Below, piece after piece: positions 20,053-31,641 of a DNA stretch of 64,000 bases (the first letter of the stretch is position 1; each line of letters begins with the position of its first letter). The stretch is from contig CM075760.1 in the NCBI GenBank assembly GCA_037974335.1, positions 43,280,103 through 43,344,102 on the forward strand, written 5' to 3'. The DNA is from Prionace glauca. Lineage: Eukaryota > Chordata > Chondrichthyes > Carcharhiniformes > Carcharhinidae. The position numbers were made by a program, and so were the translations under genes. Under the pieces are notes generated by a model. That model made no database searches and was not told the origin of the DNA. It worked only from the letters and a program-made list of their open reading frames with translations.

Positions 20053-20918
20053 ATGTCTCCTTTTACTCTGCATTTATTCCTCACAGCGGCAGCACTTTTA
20101 ACCAGTAGGTTCACAAACTGATCCGCTCTGTGCTACACATCTTCGCCATAAACTACATTCTATCCTGCGCTTCGCTCAGTGCGAGGGGCTGAGGGTGTGT
20201 GGTCAGGGAATGGAATCAGGTTCTCCACACTGAACACTGTTGGGATTAGGCAGAATTCCCCCATGGAATGAGAGAGATTGAGTTGGGCTCAGGTTGAAAC
20301 CAGTGAATAACTTTGGCAAACACCACACTTCAAAAAGACAGACCGAGAGCAGTTTCCAATTACAGGAACTGAAGGCGAGAAACTGATCTCGTTAGAAAGA
20401 ACAGAAAGTTTATGGTAGAAACTTTAGTTAATCGCCACAACCACTTTCCCTTTCCAGCCGCTGAACTCTGAAATATATTTTTGTTGCGCTGTGTGATTTC
20501 TTTCTGAGATTATTGCTCAAGATGACGACATGTTCGGTGGGGGGTGCGGGTAGGTGGGGGAGACAGAGTGAAGTCGCATTGTTTCTTTAATATTTCTTTG
20601 CGTTCTTACAGGACATTGTGAAGGAGATTCTGTTTCACAGACACCGGCTGCAGTCACCGTCACTGAAGGAGATGTTGTTCAGTTACTCTGTAATTACACA
20701 GTTACAAGTACCAGCATTCCTTATTTATTCTGGTACCGACAGCATTCCAGCGGGTCCATGGAATTTCTGCTGAGGAGATATAGAAACAGCGACAAAACAG
20801 AGACATCCCCAGGGGACCGTTTTACAGCGGAGCTCAATGAAACAACCCGCACCGTCCCGCTGCAAGTGTCTAAAACAGAGCTGACAGACTCCGGGATGTA
20901 TTACTGCGCACTGAGACC
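20053..20918 (+). CDS. T-cell receptor alpha/delta-type V segment (V6), apparently functional, plus strand
   Basis: Leader exon 20053-20104 (MSPFTLHLFLTAAALLT) with donor GTAGGT; V exon 20612-20918 after GTTCTTACAG, phase 1, reading HCEGDSVSQTPAAVTVTEGD. Framework: Cys in LLCNYT, Trp in LFWYRQHSSG, GDRFTAELNETTRT, then LTDSGMYYCALRP. The frame is open to the RSS. The intron is 507 bp, against 85-125 bp in the other four V segments, because a repeat block (20155-20518) sits inside it. It is the only intact V in plus orientation, so relative to V1-V5 it would join by inversion if they share one J-C cluster. Confidence 0.88.
20155..20518 (-). repeat. Repeat block inside the V6 intron
   Basis: Inverted copy of 12215-12615. 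It accounts for nearly all the extra length of the V6 intron. Both splice sites remain intact outside it. Confidence 0.7.
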
Positions 20919-20957
20919 CACAGAGACTCAGAGCTGGGCTGAACCTGTACAAAAACT
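20919..20957 (+). promoter_or_regulatory. V-segment recombination signal (23-RSS), heptamer CACAGAG
   Basis: Heptamer CACAGAG (20919-20925), 23-bp spacer 20926-20948, nonamer ACAAAAACT (20949-20957). The CACAGAG heptamer is shared with the pseudogene at 14.9 kb, so it is an inherited subfamily trait. Confidence 0.85.
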
Positions 20958-21731
20958 CTCAGAGCCTCACGCAACATAACGGATCAGAGTGAGTCTGAAA
21001 TGGAACCTGAAATCGTGGTGATTTCTCAATCTTTTACTGAGAATATTTTTATGAATAACAAATATATTGCAAAATTAAAACATCGAGACACTTAAAAGAA
21101 TGAGCTTGAGAATATTTTTGTAAATTATAATGTCCCGAAGTGTTTTATGTAATAAACACAGCAGCTATTTTTGGACTCATAATGATATTATTTCATTCAG
21201 TAATATTGTAGTGCTCTGGCTGTGTCAGTCATTGTGATTGGTGAACAGATACCGAACAGGATGTTTCTCTTGCTGTTTTTGGAAACAGTGACCATGTGGC
21301 ACCTCCACCTGAGGGGGAAGACGGTACCCCAGATCTAACAGGTCATCGAGAGGCTGACAGCTCTGACGGTGCAGCATTTCTAAACACTGCACTGTCTCCT
21401 CGGTAAGTTCCCGGAGTGTTGTTCCGGATAGATTGCTGATGTCTCCTGGAGTGGAAAGAATTTCTGAAGGGACTGGAGACAGAATTCGGGAAGTCTCGGG
21501 GAGTGGTGTCCACTCATTAACCCGATCTGGGCAAAACTAACTGAAATAACGAAAATGAAATTAAAACTAAACATTATTGGTTCCCGTGGAATCAGGAAGG
21601 CAATGAACGCAACCTGTACAAACAGGTATCCCTCGAAAAAAGAGATCGTACTTTTAATGATGTAGCGCCTTTCACAGACTCCAGAGGTCAAATGGGACTT
21701 GCGAACCTGAGGAATTTCATTTTCAGTGTAG
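20958..21731. other. Flank of V6
   Basis: The first 100 bp are homologous, inverted, to the 3' flank of the V pseudogene near 14.8 kb. The rest is unrecognised. Confidence 0.5.
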
Positions 21732-21850
21732 AACATAGAACATTACAGCGCAGTACAGGCCCTTCGGCCCTCGATGTTGCGCCGGCCAGTGGGACCAATC
21801 GAATGACCCTCTAACCTAAACTATTCCAATGTTATCCATATGCCTATAGT
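21732..21850 (-). mobile_element. CR1-type LINE 3' terminal fragment
   Basis: Begins 'gaacatagaacattacagcg' and continues 'caggcccttcggccctcgat', the 3' end of the same subfamily as the element at 37.1 kb. Confidence 0.65.
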
Positions 21851-22424
21851 TGTGGTGATGTTACAAACTTCATCACCGCAGGAGGCAGTAGGAATTCTCA
21901 ATCAGAAATTCTCATCACTCTGATCCTGGAGTAAAGGGATTGGGGAATTCAAATATGCCGGTTACATTGAACTTGTCGCAAATTTGAACCAAATAATGGA
22001 CACCTCTCTCTCTCTTTCTGTCTTTTCACCCATCCTCGCTCTCTTTCTGCTACATTGAGGAGCCATATTGATGATCTATATTGTCTTGAACGTCGTACTC
22101 AGGCTACCCAATGACATTAGGATACAACGCTCTATAGAGTTCACTCTCTAAGTCTCCTGTTCCCACCTCATCCTCCAGGCATCATGCCTTGACGTGGCGC
22201 TAGGTGACCACAGATTTCCATTAGATTGCTCATGATTATGCCTGACAAATTACTGTAGTGGCTTTCATTACCTCCTGCAGTATGAGTGACCAGGAACCTG
22301 TTCTGTTCTCACCACCTGTTATTAGGCATACTGGAAGAATTCAGACCCTGATATTCAACACTTGGTGACAAGGAGAACACATTACAAAGCCACGATATTT
22401 TAACCTCAGGGTTTTAAACTCCAG

Positions 22425-22450
22425 CCCCCCCCCCCCCCCCCCCGCCCCCG
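22425..22450. repeat. Poly-C tract
   Basis: Twenty-odd C residues with one G interruption. Likely variable in length. Confidence 0.9.
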
Positions 22451-22639
22451 CAATCTAACCAGAACTGGTTCATCCGAGGAAGCGAGATTAAAATTAAACC
22501 TGGATTGGGGATAATAAAGAGACAACAACTCGCGTGTGGCCTATAGAACAGGACTCAGTCCATCCATCCTCCTCTGGAGAAAAGCCCCTTGTCCAAGGAT
22601 TCCCAGTCCCATTGCATTCTTCAAAATTCAAATTCCTGG

Positions 22640-22810
22640 GGAGAAGAGAAAATCATTCATTAAAATACCAGAAAATGTTTAAATTAAAGAGCACGAGAGC
22701 CCAGGATTCCCCCTTCTCAGTTACACTGTCTCTCAGTAAAATCTCAATATTAATTCATGGGGAAAAGAGAGAGAAATATATTAAAATACCAGAAAATGTT
22801 TAAATTATCT
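22640..22810 (+). repeat. Local tandem duplication
   Basis: Two copies of a unit ending in 'accagaaaatgtttaaatta' are spaced about 130 bp apart (ends near 22687 and 22809). Confidence 0.7.
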
Positions 22811-22832
22811 CTTTCTGTCTCTTTATTCAGGA

Positions 22833-22930
22833 CTTCTGTCTCTCTCTCTCTCTCTCTCTCAATAATTTCATTGCAGTGTTAATGTTAGCCTTGTGACAGC
22901 AATAAATACATTTTAAAACTTTCAACTTTA
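22833..22930 (+). repeat. (CT)n tract with a SINE tail
   Basis: A CT microsatellite at 22833-22860 is followed by a SINE/LINE tail fragment ('tttcattgcagtgttaatgt'). Confidence 0.7.
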
Positions 22931-23261
22931 AACTCTATCTGTGACTCTGTGTGAATTCAGAGCCCAGGTCAGTGCCAGATTGAGAGGGGGGGTCAGTATT
23001 GAGCAGAATGCACAGACAGTTTGATAGAAAGTTTGAAGAAACTACAGGGAGTGTTTGGAAACATGTTGGGGGTTGTGGAAAGGTCAGTGTGGAACAAGCT
23101 GAGGGAAGGGGTTTCCAGTTCACATCTTGCTGCTGTTTGGGGCAGTGGGAGTTGCCTTTGCATTTCCAGGGAGCTGTGAACCCTCAGGGCTTTCTGCCTG
23201 TCTCTGTTTGAACAGTTTAATATGTTTAAACACTCAGACCTCTGGCCCTTGTTGGGAATGA

Positions 23262-23405
23262 TGTGGGTATGCCGGCGTTGGACTGGCGTAAACACAATTT
23301 TTTAATTCACCTGACGAAGAGGGTAACCTCGAAAGCTTGCTTGCTTGTGAGAATATTATCAAATAAATCGGTTGGACTAAAACCTGGTGTTGTCAGACTT
23401 TTTAC
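23262..23405 (+). mobile_element. Penelope-like element tail fragment
   Basis: Shares 'ctgacgaagagggtaacctc', 'gaaagcttg' and the terminal 'ggttggactaaaacctggtg' with the copies at 18 kb and 43-44 kb. Confidence 0.6.
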
Positions 23406-23499
23406 CTGGTTGGGAATATCAGAATATCTCACTGCCCAGCCCCCCAGTACACATCCCCCCCAAACCCCCCACCCTGTGTGTGTGTTGTCCCAAGTCTGG

Positions 23500-24470
23500 A
23501 GAATTCCCCACAGTCCCTTGAAAGTTTTTAATCTCCCTCTGAGAAACCCCCCCCCCTTTTTAAAACAAAATCCCTGTGGTGCACAGCAAGATCCCACAGG
23601 ACACAGTCAGCTGTGTGGAGTGTTTTTTACTTTGGGAAATGTTTATACAGAGAGAGAGAGAGTGAGGCAGAGAGAGGCTGAGACAGAAATTAAACTGACA
23701 ACAATTCACATTGGGGTTTTCTTTCATATTTTATTGAGAGATGAAATATAGATGGGAATGTGTGTGGGGAGAGGGGAGGGGGTGCAGGGATTGGGAAGAA
23801 CACTGGAGAGACAGAGACAGGGAAATTCTATACCCCCCGCCCCCCAATCCAAATAGAAATTCCTGGGAAAACAGAGAGAAAAGAATCTGGAGTCAGACAG
23901 CACAGAAACAGGCCCTTCGGCCCACCAGCTCAATGCTGGCCCATCAAATCCGAATCTATATTCCTCCCATTCCCCAGCACTTGCTCCGTAGCCTACGATG
24001 CCTCGGAGATTAAAGTGCTCGAATTTACCCAACCCCCTTTCCAGCTTTTACCTTGAACCCCACTCTGCGGTCCCTGAGCCAGATCTCGTTTCAAAGTAAA
24101 ATGTGTGGTCGCTGTCGCAGTGCGGGGCAAAGGTCAGAGGCCCAGTGTGTGCATAGCAAGATCCCACAGCAGCAGCAAAGTGAATCTGAATCAGATAGGA
24201 TACAGTCACCCCACGCTCTCACCTGCTGTGAGCCCCCTTTCCCACTCCCCACCCTGTGTGTCTGCATTGTCCCAAATATCCAGGAAAGCTGGAACTACTC
24301 CTTAAAACACAGCAAACCCTTTTTTAAAACAAAATCCCTGTGGTGCACAGGAAGATCCCACAAGGTGCAGTCAGCTGTACTGAGTTTTTTAATTTGGGAA
24401 ATGTTTACACAGAGGGAGAGAGAGGCTGAGACAATGAAATCCCCCCCCCCCCAAATCCCCCAAGACCATC
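23500..24470 (+). repeat. Direct duplication of about 0.8 kb spacing
   Basis: The block at about 23540-23690 ('aaaacaaaatccctgtggtg', 'tttgggaaatgttta') is repeated at about 24310-24440. Between them are G/C-poor and purine-rich stretches. No gene is seen. Confidence 0.65.
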
Positions 24471-24559
24471 ACAATTCAACTGGAGCCCCTGTCCCTCACT
24501 GAGGCCCCCCTCCCTCTAACAGCCTGTGTCTCTCCCCCTGCATCTAACCCACACCTCCA

Positions 24560-24980
24560 GCTGTTTCCATCCCTCCCTCTTACCCTCCCTCCCTGTCTCT
24601 GTCTCCCATCTACTACAGAAGAGACAGAGAGAGAGAGAAACAGACTGGGACAGAGAGAGAGACAGAAAAACAGACAAGAGAGACAAGGAGGGAGAGAAAC
24701 AGAAAGACAGAGTGACAGGGAGAGGGAGAGACAGGAGAGAAAGGGAGAGGAACAGAGACAGGGAGAGAGAGAGAGATTTGATATTGAAATGTGTGCGGTC
24801 ACATTATTGAGTGTCCTGTCATTTGGTGATTGTTTTATACAGAGAGGCAGAGAGAGAGGTGAAGACAGTGACATTCTCTCCCTGGCACCCCGGCAAGCTC
24901 AAAGACACTGCAGACACAAACTGCTTTGGTAAGTTTCCCAACATCTCCGTCTCTCTCTCTGTCTCTGTGTGTCTCTATCT
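24560..24980. repeat. Purine-rich low-complexity tract
   Basis: Long GAGA/ACAG-type simple sequence produces open frames on both strands that are not real. A 50-bp SINE tail ('tttattgcagtgttaatgtg') follows at about 24985-25035. Confidence 0.75.
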
Positions 24981-25035
24981 CTCTCCCAGTAACTTTATTG
25001 CAGTGTTAATGTGAGCCTTACATGTGACACTAATG

Positions 25036-25530
25036 AGCAGCGGCCGGACCGGAGTGGGCAAGAGGTGACACTGGGTGGTGTAGTGCCTGGGAGTGTTTCA
25101 GCGACCCCTGGTGGCCAGGAAGGGAAATAGCAGTAGGACTGTCTCTGCCCAAAGGCTTCCCCAGTTCAGCTGCTCAGAGACACTGGGAACTTCTTCAACT
25201 GGAAACTTCAGCTTCTCACATTCACCCCCTGTGTTCAGTCAATGTTTAATAGACAAGCTCTGTAGTGAAATCAGAAACAACTTGTTCACATCAAAGGGGA
25301 TGCGAATCTGAACCATTCTGCTCAAAAAGCTCTGCTTGCCTTGAAATTTCAATGGAAATGTTCAAGATGAGAATTTATAGATGGAACTCATGTTGCCTGT
25401 GGAACGCTCATGATGCCACAATAAGATCAGTACCGATATCTCACAGGGTTGTCTGACTGGAGAGATGTCAGAGATGGAGGGATTAAATATAGAGCTACAG
25501 GGGCTGAAGCTCAGTTTGGTTAGAAATTGG
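25036..25530 (-). repeat. CpG-rich dispersed element, copy 3 (partial)
   Basis: Minus-strand copy of the left part of the 12.64-13.76 kb and 61.49-62.72 kb elements, including the CTCF-like site (plus strand CAGCGACCCCTGGTGG near 25102). It stops at about 25036, just before the CRE, NRF1 and 33-bp-repeat portion. Confidence 0.7.
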
Positions 25531-27075
25531 CAGTACAAAGAACAAAGAAAGTTACAGCCCTGGAACCTTTTACTATTGTTTGTCAGCATGAGGTAAACCA
25601 GGAGTTATGGAGAAAAACAGGCATCTACCATTTCAACCGTTTCATTCTGACCGGAAACATGAAATTCATCTCGGAGTTAAAGCATTGAGCTGACCATTTT
25701 CTGCTGACTGCTGAATGGCCTCTCCTGCGCTGTAACCTTTTCTCTGCGTTCTATCAAGGAAATCTGATTCAAGTTAAAACAGAAGCCGTTTCACATAATT
25801 TCTGAATCACTTCAGTTGCGATTTCACCAGATTTTTAACTCTATCCATCACACTCATCGTTTTTTATTTTCCTCCTCTTCCCTTTCCATTGGTTCTGAAT
25901 TTTCTGTGCTTTTTATTCTTGTTGTCAGTCTCAGCTGCGTCTTCCTCTCATTCCGATTTTGCATGTTAACTTCTCTTTTACGACTCTATTTCCAATTCTC
26001 TTCATTTTAACCTGTTTTAATTTTCTGTTTCTGGATATGTTTTGGTCTATTTTCCCCTACCCGTGGACTTTGCTACCACGGTTATTGAAACCTCGATATT
26101 CCAGACCCTACCCCAGTTATAATTGCATTGGACCATGTCTATATTCCTGTTAGCTGACACGTTAATTACGGCATTAACCCTGACTATTTGTTATTGCATG
26201 CAACGCTATTTGAATTGCTACTGCGTTAACCATGTCTCATTTTGCATCAAACTATGACTGACACTGTTCAAATTATGGTCTGTTCTGTCACAGCTATTCC
26301 CGCTTCAGTGTATTTATTATATATATATATATTGCATGGACAGTGTCTCTGTTCCCAGTGCACTTTGTGATAATATTTCTAATCCAGGTTTCAGAACTTT
26401 TTTCATCTGATGGTGTTTGTGTTTATTTTACACGGGGCCATTTGACAAATGTGAGGACATCAGAGACTCCGAACGCGAGCATTTGGAGACCTTCACTGCC
26501 TTTGTAGCTCAGCTGGACAAAGGAAGCATTGCACAGTTTCTATATGGCCCAGAATTTAAATGGAACTATCTCCAACTGCAGAGACCCCCTCCCTCCATGT
26601 GAGCTGGTCGTGATTTGTAATAGTTCACTGAAATACTTTGGGAGCATTATACACTGATGAATAAACCAAATGCAAGAGCTGATCTGGCACCAGAAAACAG
26701 TCAACAGTTGGTAGTGTGTCAGAGATTGGAAGTGACAATATTTGGTTAGACATCGGACGACAGTTCAGTGTCTACCGCCATCCATTCCACTTGGAGGGGA
26801 CACAAAGCCATGGTTTTGTGGAGATAGGCAAAACACAAAATCTGTTGTCCTCAATCGGCCCAAATGCAAAATGTAATTATCCACGCTGCCGTTCTGGCAA
26901 GTGGAACACATGAAATGGTGAGTTAATCTGTTTGTTTACTGAAGTGTGACAAAGGAGCAAGTTGTTACCTAATTGTCCCTCCAGAGACTCTCATTCAGAA
27001 TAAATGAGGGCCTCTTTGAATGTGTCGCAGAGAATAGTTTTAAGCTTCTGAAAACCCTTTAGTTCCTGAGAGGCG
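25531..27075. other. Intergenic upstream of receptor gene A
   Basis: Holds a (TA)n run near 26318-26331. No repeat family or exon is recognised; the short frames around 26417-26913 carry no motif I know. Confidence 0.4.
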
Positions 27076-29847
27076 ATGCATGGGCCAGCGAAAGGTCTCT
27101 TCTATGCCATTTACTATCCTATTCTTGCTGCTATTGGTGTCCCTGGTAAGAGACAAATCTCAAAAAAAAGTTATTTACATTGTTTCGTTTCTAAAAAAAA
27201 ACAATAATTTGGGTATCTTCTCTTTCAGGAACGGGCTAATTATTCTATTTAGCACTAATGAGTTTAAGGGACTCCAACGGGGTACTGACCTTTGTATATA
27301 GGTGCCTTATTTGATATTATACCGTATAATGGTAAATTCTATGCTTTACTTGATTGAGTCATAGAACATTCCAAGATATTATTCAACTTAATATGCTGCA
27401 CAAAGGTAGAAATGCATTTAACTGGGTAGCCTAATTTGAACTATAATTGATGACTTTGCATCTGTTATATTGTTTAACTCTGAGTTTCATTAAAGGTAGC
27501 AAAATTCGCTGGTGTTCTGAATGCAATTTTGGAACAATACCGCGTAACAGAGAAGTACCATGTATTTTCATGCCGTGATTTATTGGTGAATTAACTATTA
27601 CATTGCATTCTTTGAATTAGATGAAATCCGATATTAAAGAAAAATCATATCGTGATCACAAGAATTTGCAGTGCGGCAGCTGCAATGACTGAATAGTTAC
27701 AATACCATGATTGGTATTGTATACAATTGGTATACAATACTGGGCAGCCCCCAGTATTAATGTAGTCATAGGATTTAATTAAGGAAAGGTTTCAATCGGA
27801 TGAATGGACACTCAAGAGTTTAAATCTGTGATGCACGTTTTACTTGTGCTGATAAATTTCTACATTTGATTTCTCGTTTGGATATTTTTATGGGTGTCTG
27901 TGGCAAGGTCAACATTTAGAACCGAAGTATCAGAAGGAGGCCATTCGGCCCATCGAGTCTCCACCGACCATAATCCCACCCAGCCCTATCCCCTTAATCC
28001 CTCGTAATTACATTGCTAGTACCCCTGACACAAAGGGGCAATTTAGCATGGCCAATTAACCTAACACTCACATCTTTGGACTGTGGGAGGAAATAGGACT
28101 GCCCAGGGGAAACCCATGCAGAAACGGGGAGAACATACAAACTCCACACAGTGTCTCGCAATTTAACCCGGGTTCCTGTCACTGTGAGGAAGAAGTGATA
28201 ACCACTGTGCCACCATGCCGCCCATTATTACTCATCTCTGATTGCTAGTGGAAAAGGTAAAGCTGCTCTTGTTTCTCCAGCCACTGCAGTACTTATGGGG
28301 GGACCTTTCACAAAGACATTTAAAACCGAAGGACATAAGTAGATATTTCATACAAAATTTGATCAAAGAGTTAGGTTACAATACAAGTCCTAAAGAGAGG
28401 TGGCGAGAAACAACCGTTGAGAGCGGAAGTTCCAGATATTAGGGCCTCGGCAGCTAAAGATGCAACTATGGTGGGATAAATATCAGGGACACCCAAGGGG
28501 ACAGAGTTGAAGGTAAGCTGCAGGAAGCTACAAGGACCTGGGATGAAGATACTATGAAGGCATTGACAGATGAGGGTGAGATTATTAAAAACGAGACACT
28601 TCTGTGCTGGGAATCAGTAAAGATCAGCGAGCATAGACTTGATTAATGTACTGGACCTGTTATGAACAACGGCATCAGTGGTAATTATTCCGAATGAGCT
28701 GAAGTTGGGTAACTAACCACGAGCTGACCAGGATACAGAGTTTGTGGCGAGCTCAGATTGCAATGTTTTCTACAATGACACATGTTTAGTTCAGCTTTGG
28801 ATATTGAACGAACACCAACTGCGGGAGTCTGAGGCAAAGGGTGAGATCAGGACGGATTTGGTAATTGATTGGATGAGTCAGTAACTGGTGTTTAGATTCC
28901 GCTCTGTAACGTTTCACTATTTTTTACCTCTCACAGCCAACTTGTTGGCGATTGTAATCTTATGCCGAGGACGGTGTGGACTCTCCCGGTGCATCACCTA
29001 CTACCTGGTGGCGATTGCGGTGAGTGATTTCCTGGTCATCATTTCTGCCGTCATCCTCAATCGGATCGGTCGCATCTACTTTTCTAACAGTGTCCTATCC
29101 ATCACCCCCGCCTGTAGAGCCAGCGCCTTGCTGGCCTTTGCCACTCGGGATGGTTCAGTTTGGTTGACTGTGGCTTTCACCATCGACCGTTTTGTGGCCA
29201 TCTGCTGTCAGAGCCTGAAGACCAGATACTGCACCGAGAAAACAGCATTGTGGGTTATAGGAATAGTCTGTGCCCTCAGCTGTATGGAAAACTTCCCTTC
29301 CTACTTTGTCTACCGGCCTTTATACATCCTGGATGGGGTGCCCTGGTTCTGCGATATGAAGGTCGCCTTGTACACATCGCCAGCCTGGCTGGCCTATGAC
29401 TGGCTGGACAAAATCTTAACCCCGCTTCTTCCATTCCTCCTGATCCTGTTACTCAACACCCTGACTGTGAGACACATCTTAGGGGCCAGTAGAGCCCGCA
29501 GGAGGCTCCGAGGCACCGAGAACCAGGGAGATCCGGAGATGGAAAACCGCAGGAAGTCCATTGTCCTGCTCTTCGCCATCTCGTTCAGTTTTCTTCTCCT
29601 ATGGGCTACCTACGTCGGACATTTCCTCTATGCACGGCTCGCAGGTGCGGGTTACCTCACCAGCCTGGATTTCAATAGCCCTGACTATATCCTTCAAGAG
29701 GCAACCAACATGTTCCAGTCTCTCAGTTCCTGCAACAATGTCTTTATCTATGCGGTGGCCCAGAACAAGTTCAGAGAGGAGCTGAAGAAATTACTAATTT
29801 GTCCATTCACCACGCTCGCTGATGGATTTCAACAGTGGAAAAAGTAG
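27076..29847 (+). CDS. GPR139-like G-protein-coupled receptor, gene A (two exons)
   Basis: Class A seven-transmembrane receptor of the GPR139/GPR142-like group, expected in the plasma membrane; the ligand cannot be told here. Exon 1 is 27076-27145 (MHGPAKGLFYAIYYPILAAI, start of TM1) with donor GTAAGA. Exon 2 is 28937-29847 after CTCTCACAG. Phase 1 joins them as GVPANLLAIV, giving about 326 residues. TM2 is YYLVAIAVSDFLVI, TM3 begins with its Cys (TPACRAS) and ends in FTIDRFVAICC (DRF for DRY), TM5 is KILTPLLPFLLILLLNTLTV, a basic loop contains RARRRLR, TM6 is SIVLLFAISFSFLLLW, and TM7 ends CNNVFIYAVAQNKF. No defect seen. The 1.8-kb intron holds a SINE. Confidence 0.9.
27916..28222 (-). mobile_element. 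tRNA-derived SINE in the gene A intron, near full length
   Basis: Minus-strand copy from tail ('aaggaggccattcggcccat') to tRNA-like head ('ataaccactgtgccaccatg'). Confidence 0.85.
28395..28790 (+). repeat. Unclassified dispersed repeat fragment
   Basis: Text such as 'ggaagttccagatattaggg' and 'gtaaagatcagcgagcatag' follows a repeat I recognise from elasmobranch introns but cannot class. Confidence 0.4.
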
Positions 29848-29939
29848 CAATTATTTCGCAGGACCATCAGAGTGGCCCAGTGTGTAGCTGCCTCTGTTTC
29901 TCTGACTCTCTTGATCTGTTTGTCAGTCTCTGTCTCGCT

Positions 29940-30095
29940 TGTCTGTTTTTCTCTCTCTCTTTCTCGCTCTGTCTCTCTCTCTCTCTCTGAGCCACACACA
30001 CTCACACACACACACACACACACTCACACACACACACACTCACGCACTCACACACTCACGCACTCACACACACACACTCTCACACACACATACAT
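29940..30095 (+). repeat. (CT)n and (CA)n microsatellites
   Basis: A CT-rich run (29950-29990) is followed by a long CACA/CTCA run (29994-30090). Open frames on both strands are artefacts. Confidence 0.95.
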
Positions 30096-30349
30096 ACGCA
30101 CATTCAGGAATTTGGAAGTTCCACGTTCAACATCTTACCCTTAATGTATTTAGGGTATCTCCTGTTGCACAAAGTGTTCCGTGTTGTCAATAGTCGGTGA
30201 GTCCTGAACTCAGGCGTGTCCAAATACTGGATGAGATGCGAAGCCACGTTCTGTATTTGCCCTCTCAAATGTGATGTCGTAATATTAAAACCCGATGGAT
30301 GACAATGGAAGTTGTAAAATTTGTTAACAGGAGATAACAAAATAAACTG

Positions 30350-30540
30350 TAGATCGAGGCATTTAAAAACTGATCCTTGAGGAGTATAGTGAAAATGGAA
30401 AGGAACTTAAACGTGGAATCAGAAGGGCTAAAAGGGGCCATGAAATGTATTTAGCAAATAGGAACAAGAGGAATTCCAACTTTTTTTATGCATGCAAGAT
30501 GAGCAAAGGGATAGCAAGAACAGATTAGTTGCACGGGGGA
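30350..30540 (+). mobile_element. CR1-type LINE internal fragment
   Basis: Text 'gaatcagaagggctaaaagg' and 'ggccatgaaatgtatttagc' matches the region between endonuclease and RT also seen at about 36860. Confidence 0.55.
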
Positions 30541-30544
30541 GCAA

Positions 30545-30850
30545 TAATAGTTGGGTAGTATTATTGCTAGACTATTAATCCAGAAACTCAGCCAATGTAC
30601 TGGGACCACATTCTTGGATCGCGCTACAATAGATGGCGGAATTTGAATTCATAAACAAAAAATCTGGAATTAAAAAAATTACCGATGATCTTGAAAACAT
30701 TGTCGTTTGTCAAGAAAACCCAATTTGATCACTGATGTCCTTTAGGGGAGGAAATCTGCCTTCTTTACCTAGTCTTGCCTGCATGTGATTCAGGAGCCAT
30801 GACAATGTGATTGACATTCAGTTGCCCTCTGTCAAGGGTAATTAGGAACT
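30545..30850 (+). mobile_element. SINE-like repeat, second family
   Basis: Shares 'atggcggaatttgaattcat' and 'tgatgtcctttaggggagga' with pieces at 33.52-33.73 kb and 35.59-35.75 kb. Confidence 0.6.
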
Positions 30851-30854
30851 GATT

Positions 30855-31640
30855 CATGCCATGACTAACTTTTTGATACATTTCATAATATTGAATTTTG
30901 GTGTCACCAGACGAGAGTCATTAGTCAGCCTGCTTGGCTTTTCCTTTGGTACTGGCCTTTGTTTGAGTTTTTACCTGGTGCCATACATTGGCAACCTTCC
31001 TGCCGAGAGAGGACTCATGGAGATGTAAATACAACAGAGATTCTGTGCTGTCAAGGCATCTGGTTCTCCCTCTGCCAACTATTAGTATTGTCCAGAGGAA
31101 AGGGTCAAACAAGCACTATTTGGCACCAGCTCTGTTGTGGGAGTTGTCAGTGAGCTGTCTGAGAGACAACAGATGAACACCTACAGGACTCCACTCCAGA
31201 TCTTCTGTTAGGGTTTCCTGCCTCATCCTGCTTACCCTCCAAATCCTTCACAGGTAGAGGGCTATTTACCTGTAGCTGAGTGAGGGACAATGTTGAGGAC
31301 TCCCCAGAAAGCTCTCTCCCAAAGGTTAACCTTTGTGTCGCTACCTAGGAGCACTACGGTGGCATGGTGGTTAGTACTGCTGACTCACAGCATCACGGAC
31401 CTCTGTTCAGTTCCAGTTTTGGGTCACTGTCTGTGTTGACTTTGTACATTTTCTCTGTGTCTGTACAGGTTTACTCCAGATGTTCCACTTTCCTCTCACA
31501 CTCCAAAATACGTGCTGGTTTAAAAAAAAATCAAATTGTTGTGTGTGTGTATTTTTTTTATTTTAACACATCGTCAGTCGAATTGGAAATTTTTTCCATT
31601 GAATCGTATCTAATTTTATTCTGTATTTCCCTCCCTGACA
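30855..31640 (+). repeat. Intron-like flank shared by genes B and C
   Basis: Alignable to 45.59-46.45 kb (for example 'acagagattctgtgctgtcaa' against 'acagagattctgagctgtcaa'), including a shared truncated SINE at 31354-31508. This marks the left part of the B/C tandem duplication. Confidence 0.8.
31354..31508 (+). mobile_element. Truncated SINE, present in both duplicates
   Basis: Head ('gtggcatggtggttagtact') and part of the body only. The same insertion is at 46273-46445, so it predates the duplication. Confidence 0.75.
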
Positions 31641-31641
31641 G

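Noticed and set aside
24053-24502. A 149-residue plus-strand protein
   Set aside because: Lies in the direct duplication and purine-rich region; no recognisable domain and partly duplicated non-coding text.
26417-26913. Possible exons between the V cluster and receptor A
   Set aside because: Short frames without splice-site support or recognisable family features.
29829-30193. Frames over the CT/CA microsatellites
   Set aside because: Translations are dipeptide repeats from simple sequence.
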